Shown here one piece after another: positions 6,655 through 9,845 of a stretch of DNA of 9,845 nucleotides. The notes beneath the pieces are model-generated. The model had not been told where the DNA came from and made no database searches. It saw nothing but the letters and a program-made list of their open reading frames with translations. This DNA comes from Acholeplasmatales bacterium (GTDB lineage Bacteria > Bacillota_I > Bacilli_A > Acholeplasmatales > Anaeroplasmataceae): contig JAFPIE010000077.1 in the NCBI GenBank assembly GCA_017388605.1, forward strand, positions 1-9,845, in the 5' to 3' direction. How positions within the stretch are numbered: the first letter of the stretch is position 1; every line of letters begins with the position of its first letter. The translations under genes were made by a program, and so were the position numbers.

Positions 6655-7251
6655 ATGAGTGATTTAAAGCAGCTTATAGCTCAAAATTTAGTAGAGCTAA
6701 GAAAATCTAGAAAATATACACAACAGGACATAGCCAATATGGTTCAATACTCTGATAAAGCCGTATCAAAGTGGGAGAAAGGAGAATCATTACCAGATAT
6801 TGAAGTCTTATATCAGATATGTAACATATATGGTGTAACCCTAGATTACCTAACCCATGATGGATCCTATGATGAGAAAAAGGAATATGTCATTCCTGAA
6901 TCGGAATTCAGAAATCGAATTATCATTACTCTTCTTTTTTCATCTATTATTTGGATGGGTGTAATCATTGTGTACGTATATCAAAATTTGTACCAGAATT
7001 TTAACAACTGGACCATTTTCGTATGGGCCTTACCAGCAAACTGTATTCTTCTTTGGTTTTTCAATATGAAATGGGGAAGAAGAAAATGGTTCATCTATAT
7101 AGGCTCTGTATTCGTATGGACCCTTATAGCTGGCCTATATTTACAAATATTAGTTTCAAGTAGCTATCAATACAATTATTGGATGCTATTCTTAATTGGT
7201 ATTCCAATACAAATTGCATTAGGTTTATTAACCCAATTAAGACATTATTAA
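6655..7251 (+). CDS. XRE-family transcriptional regulator with four-TM C-terminal domain
   Basis: 198 residues from ATG 6655. Residues 2-70 are an HTH_3 domain of the Cro/C1/XRE type: QNLVELRKSRKYTQQDIANM, then the recognition helix around SDKAVSKWEKG and the typical LPDIEVLYQICNIYGVTLDYL. A short linker (70-88) is followed by four hydrophobic segments (about 89-110, 121-137, 145-166, 175-193), so DNA binding is tethered to the membrane. Architecture of this kind is common in Bacillota; the signal it senses is unknown. An ATG at 6637 is in frame, but it lies upstream of and inside the -10 box, so 6655 is preferred. No ribosome binding site precedes 6655, consistent with a leaderless message. 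The regulator is divergent from the GT8-acyltransferase gene, its likeliest target besides itself. Confidence 0.88.
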   Translation: MSDLKQLIAQNLVELRKSRKYTQQDIANMVQYSDKAVSKWEKGESLPDIEVLYQICNIYGVTLDYLTHDGSYDEKKEYVIPESEFRNRIIITLLFSSIIWMGVIIVYVYQNLYQNFNNWTIFVWALPANCILLWFFNMKWGRRKWFIYIGSVFVWTLIAGLYLQILVSSSYQYNYWMLFLIGIPIQIALGLLTQLRHY

Positions 7252-7255
7252 AAAC

Positions 7256-7279
7256 GAAGTCCCAAGGGACTTCTTTTTT
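7256..7279 (+). terminator. Intrinsic terminator of the XRE gene, probably bidirectional
   Basis: A 7-bp stem GAAGTCC/GGACTTC (7256-7262 with 7267-7273), loop CAAG, and six T follow on the plus strand, 4 bp after the stop. Read on the minus strand the same hairpin is followed by GTTTT, so it may also end the convergent 7278-7712 gene, whose stop codon overlaps the T-run. Confidence 0.88.
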
Positions 7280-7712
7280 ATTCTTGTAGAAGGACCTTGT
7301 GATAATTAATAATATCTAAATGATAATATCCTCTAACCTCTTCTATTACCTCACTATATGTCTTTAGTGCTTTTTTATCTAATGGATCCTGTAAGATAAT
7401 CTTTACACCATAATAATTACATATCGATACAATTTCCATTAAATTTCTTTTAAATTCCTCTTTTGTCTTATTTAATGCATAATCTCCTTCACCTAAGGAA
7501 ATTACACATGCATTAAAGCTATCAACCTTAAGGAATGCCTTAATAAGGAGTAATGCTTCACTAGAGGAAAGATTCTTCTTGGAAAGATTATAAACCTCAT
7601 ACTTCTTATATAGCATTCTTAAATAATATTCATTGGATATATAATATAATCCATTTGTAATATATTCTCTTAAATAATGGCTACAACCAGCCACAAGAAT
7701 TCTTTTTTCCAT
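7278..7712 (-). CDS. Divergent SGNH/GDSL-hydrolase-like protein
   Basis: 144 residues, no signal peptide. The pattern of an SGNH fold is visible: a first strand and turn ILVAGCSHYL (4-13), where G9-C10-S11 stands in the place of the GDS block I; VISLGEGDYALN (70-81), where GEGD replaces the block III GxND; then N90 and the helix-strand FKRNLMEIVSICNYYGVKIILQDPL (87-111), very like the same region of GDSL enzymes; and a closing LDIINYHKVL (132-141) where the catalytic DxxH normally sits, here DxxxxH. Length is short of the usual 180-220 residues. If it is an esterase its catalytic set is unusual; it may be non-catalytic. The start is supported by AAGGAGC about ten bases upstream. The fold call is moderate and the substrate is unknown. 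Confidence 0.65.
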   Translation of the reverse strand: MEKRILVAGCSHYLREYITNGLYYISNEYYLRMLYKKYEVYNLSKKNLSSSEALLLIKAFLKVDSFNACVISLGEGDYALNKTKEEFKRNLMEIVSICNYYGVKIILQDPLDKKALKTYSEVIEEVRGYYHLDIINYHKVLLQE

Positions 7713-7760
7713 AGCGACACGCTCCTTATTATAAAACTATTTCATCTAGTTTTCGATACT

Positions 7761-7789
7761 ATATTAAACCAATTTTAAAAACTTGTCAA
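7761..7789 (-). promoter_or_regulatory. Promoter of the SGNH-like gene
   Basis: Minus strand perfect TTGACA (7789-7784), 17-bp spacer, TAATAT (7766-7761). About 48 bp separate the -10 box from the start codon. Confidence 0.78.
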
Positions 7790-7809
7790 CTATTTTTGAC
7801 TTATTTTTA

Positions 7810-7838
7810 TTGTAATTTTAACAATAGCGTGATAAAAT
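7810..7838 (+). promoter_or_regulatory. Promoter of the DUF1836 gene
   Basis: TTGTAA (7810-7815), 17-bp spacer, TAAAAT (7833-7838) with an extended -10 TGA just before it (7830-7832). The gene's ribosome binding site GAGGTG lies at 7853-7858. An inverted repeat GTCAA-6-TTGAC (7785-7789 and 7796-7800) sits between this promoter and the divergent one. Confidence 0.6.
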
Positions 7839-7864
7839 TAGAATAATCAATCGAGGTGTTAACT

Positions 7865-8521
7865 ATGGACAGCATAAAGAAAGCTTTAGAAAATTGGATG
7901 AACGAACTTAATAATTTTAGCTTTAAGGATTATGAAGCATTACCAGATTTAGATTTATATATGGATCAGGTTATTCAATTCCTAGATAAGCAATTATATA
8001 TTTTCCAAACCTCTACTATGGATAAGCAAATTACCCCATCTATGATTAACAATTATGTAAAGGGTGAGGTTTTACCTTCTCCTATTGCTAAAAAATACAA
8101 TAAGGAGCATTTAGCTCTTATTGAAGAGATTTGTACATTAAAGCAGGTATTATCCATTGCTGAGGTAAAGCAGATTATTGATTCTGAATATAAGGATTCC
8201 TTAGTAAAGGCTGAAATATTCAATAAATTTAATCGCTTAAATAATGAAAAGATTGAAGCATCTGTCCTAGAAGCATTCAAGCATTTAAATGATATTGAAG
8301 AAAATGATACACAAGCATTAACCGAGCTTGCGATGGATTTTGCGATGACGGCAAATACCTATATTCAAATCTCTAAGCGTATCCTATATCTAATTCGTGC
8401 ATATGAAATTGCAGAAAAGGCGAAAGAGGCTATGGAAAAGAGAAAAGAAAAGAAAGATAAAAAGGAAGATAAGGATGACGCATTAGAAGACAATGCTTCT
8501 TCTTCTGACATTCAAGAATAA
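7865..8521 (+). CDS. DUF1836 domain protein, putative DNA-binding regulator
   Basis: 218 residues from ATG 7865; the in-frame GTG at 7856 is rejected because it overlaps the ribosome binding site GAGGTG (six bases before ATG). Residues about 25-130 match the DUF1836 pattern: LYMDQVIQFLDKQL, then ITPSMINNYVKGEVLPSP, then KKYNKEHLALIEEICTLKQVLSIAEVKQII. The middle part resembles a MerR-like winged helix, so DNA binding is the usual inference for this family. Residues 130-185 are helical. The tail (about 186-218) is Lys/Glu-rich and then acidic and serine-rich, probably disordered. There is no signal peptide. It is divergent from the SGNH-like gene across a short shared control region. The target is unknown. 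Confidence 0.85.
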   Translation: MDSIKKALENWMNELNNFSFKDYEALPDLDLYMDQVIQFLDKQLYIFQTSTMDKQITPSMINNYVKGEVLPSPIAKKYNKEHLALIEEICTLKQVLSIAEVKQIIDSEYKDSLVKAEIFNKFNRLNNEKIEASVLEAFKHLNDIEENDTQALTELAMDFAMTANTYIQISKRILYLIRAYEIAEKAKEAMEKRKEKKDKKEDKDDALEDNASSSDIQE

Positions 8522-8548
8522 ATAAAAGACTGTGAAGAACTTCTAAAG

Positions 8549-8574
8549 TGAAGTGGTACCAATTTAGTAGACAG
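8549..8574 (-). repeat. Terminal inverted repeat (transposase-distal end) of an IS3-family element
   Basis: Reading inward, the sequence begins TGAAGTGGTACC and reaches GTAGACAG at 8567-8574. IS3-family ends start with TG and carry GT(T/G/A)GACA about 15-16 bases inside, as in IS3 and IS150; here the interval is 16. The orientation is right for the end lying beyond the transposase stop. The exact first base may be 8549 or the TG at 8554. The partner repeat is outside the window, so it could not be checked by pairing. Confidence 0.55.
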
Positions 8575-8620
8575 TTTTAAAAAAAAGGGTACTAAGATAA
8601 TTTCATAAGAAGTAAAATAT

Positions 8621-8654
8621 GGTTACTAACATTAATAAGTTGGTAACCATTTTT
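8621..8654 (+). terminator. Intrinsic terminator just inside the IS end
   Basis: A 10-bp stem GGTTACTAAC/GTTGGTAACC (8621-8630 with 8639-8648, one T-G wobble), 8-base loop, then A and five T. It would stop transcription entering the element from the DUF1836 gene. It lies only 21 bases before the ATG at 8676. A weak -10 (TAAAAT, 8613-8618) just before it would start transcription inside the hairpin, so messages from that start could not form the full stem. Confidence 0.7.
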
Positions 8655-8675
8655 ATATGAAAGGATCTTAAATTT

Positions 8676-9017
8676 ATGAATATTATAAAATCATTAGATG
8701 TGTTTAAAGAATACTGTGAAGGATTAGCTTTACCTAGTTATATTAAAGAATATGTATCTAGATTATCAGATGATGAATATGATGGATTCTATATTCAAGT
8801 TAAAGAAGCTATGTCGTATTTAATTGATAAGGATTATCTCATCTATAAGATGTATTGGATTATGAAATATCCTTGGAAGGATTTATGTGAGTGTTTATTT
8901 GAGGAATTATTCAATAATCTAGAAGGATTTGATTTATCACATATTATATCAGAAGATAATTATGATAAATTATATGCTAAATACTTTTCTTCTTTGAAGG
9001 AAGCTCTTTTAGATTAA
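8676..9017 (+). CDS. Small acidic protein of unknown function, apparent IS passenger gene
   Basis: 113 residues, no family recognised. It looks like a genuine folded, mostly helical, acidic protein: LDVFKEYCEGLALPSYIKEYVSRL, then DDEYDGFYIQVKEAMSYLIDKDYLIYKMYW, a hydrophobic WIMKYPWKDLCECLFEELF in the middle, and a charged end. No signal peptide or true TM segment. AAAGGA (8660-8665) lies about ten bases before the ATG. It runs against the transposase gene, and its last 41 bp overlap the transposase C-terminal codons on the other strand. It sits between the transposase and the putative IS terminus. No good promoter is seen other than a weak -10 at 8613-8618. Possible roles (regulator of transposition, antitoxin-like or cargo) are guesses. 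Confidence 0.6.
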   Translation: MNIIKSLDVFKEYCEGLALPSYIKEYVSRLSDDEYDGFYIQVKEAMSYLIDKDYLIYKMYWIMKYPWKDLCECLFEELFNNLEGFDLSHIISEDNYDKLYAKYFSSLKEALLD

Positions 9018-9693
9018 TTGGATATTGTCCAGTAATTGAATAATTATAATATTCTGATGGTGTTAGATATGTTAAATCCCATTGTGGTCTATCGTTATTA
9101 TAATAATCAATGTAATCTGATATTATCTTTTTAACTTCATCAAACATATTACAACTAGTAATATCTATTTCATCTTTCATATGTCCAAAGAATGATTCTT
9201 GTGGGGCATTATCCCAACAATTCGCTTTCCTAGACATAGATTGTCGTAACTCATTATCATGTAATAACTGTTTAAATGAATATGCTTTATAATGAAAGCC
9301 TTGGTCTGAATGAATCAAGGCATTTTGTGGTATTTCATGCTTATGATTACTCATACACATTTTTACTGTATCTAAAACAAAATCCTCTTCCATAGAAGAA
9401 CTAACGGCATAACTTAATATCTCATTTGTATATGCGTCTTTCATTACTGATACATAACATTTTTGACAATTGCCATAAAATAAATATGTAATGTCAGTTA
9501 ATATAACATATCTTGGCCCCATATCCTTAAAATGTCGCTTCAAAACATTAGGAGCCACAGTGCTTTCGTCTAATGCTTTAGCCATTTGTTTATATGGGTT
9601 AGCCTTTCTAATTGGGCAAAATAACTTATATTTATTCATAAGTCTTCGTATTTTATTTCGACTCATAGGATGACCATTCCTTAATAATCTCAT
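8977..9693 (-). CDS. IS3-family transposase OrfB, catalytic part (downstream of frameshift)
   Basis: 238 residues from ATG 9693 to TAG 8979-8977. It carries the complete rve/DDE core of IS3-family transposases: first Asp D67 in LTDITY, second Asp D130 in HSDQGFHY, and Glu E166 in NCWDNAPQESFFGHMKDE, with 35 residues between D130 and E166. The start of this stretch (HPMSRNKIRRLMNKYKLFCPIRKANPY) matches the middle of the HTH_21 region, not a natural N-terminus, so the real protein begins upstream in another frame (9690-9845). ATG 9693 overlaps the upstream TGA as ATGA, so re-initiation is conceivable. Catalysis without the N-terminal part is unlikely. IS150-like subgroup inferred. Confidence 0.88.
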   Translation of the reverse strand: MRLLRNGHPMSRNKIRRLMNKYKLFCPIRKANPYKQMAKALDESTVAPNVLKRHFKDMGPRYVILTDITYLFYGNCQKCYVSVMKDAYTNEILSYAVSSSMEEDFVLDTVKMCMSNHKHEIPQNALIHSDQGFHYKAYSFKQLLHDNELRQSMSRKANCWDNAPQESFFGHMKDEIDITSCNMFDEVKKIISDYIDYYNNDRPQWDLTYLTPSEYYNYSITGQYPINLKELPSKKKSI

Positions 9694-9845
9694 AAAAAGT
9701 GATCGACTACCCTTTTATAGCCTCTATGATTATATGCTTCCAATATGTATTCAAAATCTTCTCTATCAGATAACTCTTTATTAGTAGGCAGTTTAATTCT
9801 ATTTAAATATTTATAAAATCCTGATCTAGATACTTGTGCCCACTC
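9690..9845 (-). pseudogene. N-terminal part of the IS3 OrfB transposase, separated by a frameshift (partial)
   Basis: Open from the right edge for 51 codons to TGA 9692-9690. It encodes WAQVSRSGFYKYLNRIK and then EYILEAYNHRGYKRV, the usual OrfB N-terminus (VSRSGYY...GYRRI pattern). The stop comes just after a run of five T (CAC-TTTTT-ATG, 9694-9698). One more T would join this frame with the downstream ORF and restore a single protein. Either the copy is inactivated or the base is a sequence error. Confidence 0.75.

Larger units (their letters stand above)
8549..9845 (-). mobile_element. IS3-family (IS150-like) insertion sequence, left end in window
   Basis: Contains a terminal repeat at 8549-8574, a plus-strand terminator hairpin, a small opposite-strand gene (8676-9017) and an IS3-type orfB running leftward, which continues past the right edge. 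The orfA and second terminus are not in the window. The 420 bp between the transposase stop and the terminal repeat is far longer than usual for IS3 elements. Confidence 0.6.

Noticed and set aside
7856..7864. GTG start for the DUF1836 gene
   Set aside because: It overlaps the ribosome binding site GAGGTG that serves ATG 7865.
8053..8280. 75-codon minus-strand ORF
   Set aside because: Antisense to the DUF1836 domain with no ribosome binding site.

Overview
The window is AT-rich (roughly one third G+C by eye), uses the standard bacterial code (TGG for Trp, TAA/TAG stops), has strong GGAGG-type ribosome binding sites, TTGACA/TATAAT-like promoters and hairpin-plus-T-run terminators. Together with the protein families (BspA-like leucine-rich-repeat lipoprotein, DUF1836 protein, XRE regulator with a membrane tail, IS3-family transposase) this points to a low-GC Gram-positive bacterium (Bacillota), perhaps an Erysipelotrichales-like host-associated organism. 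The placement below phylum is inference.

Layout. 1-1845 (-): 5' part of a large BspA-type LRR lipoprotein, cut by the window edge. 1972-2502 (-): small two-TM membrane protein. 2602-4260 (-): zinc-ribbon / coiled-coil protein. 4261-4686: 426-bp gap with the terminator of the next gene, a pair of 15-bp direct repeats, a strong minus-strand promoter and a structured RNA region that resembles 6S RNA in its closing helix. 4687-6474 (-): fusion of a GT8 glycosyltransferase with a PlsC-type acyltransferase. 6475-6654: divergent control region with several short repeats. 6655-7251 (+): XRE repressor with four TM segments, apparently leaderless. 7278-7712 (-): divergent SGNH-hydrolase-like protein. 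7713-7864: back-to-back promoters. 7865-8521 (+): DUF1836 regulator. From about 8549 to the right edge: an IS3-family element with a recognisable terminal repeat, an unexpected small opposite-strand gene (8676-9017) between the terminus and the transposase, and an orfB broken by a one-base frameshift.

Most genes look monocistronic: the genes from 1972 to 7251 each end at a clear intrinsic terminator, and most have their own promoter. Functionally the cell-envelope theme is strongest (surface lipoprotein, membrane protein, GT8-acyltransferase fusion, membrane-tethered regulator). The points most worth a second look are the 6S-like RNA with its upstream direct repeats, the GT8-PlsC fusion, the leaderless regulator with its palindromic promoter, and the small passenger gene inside the IS.
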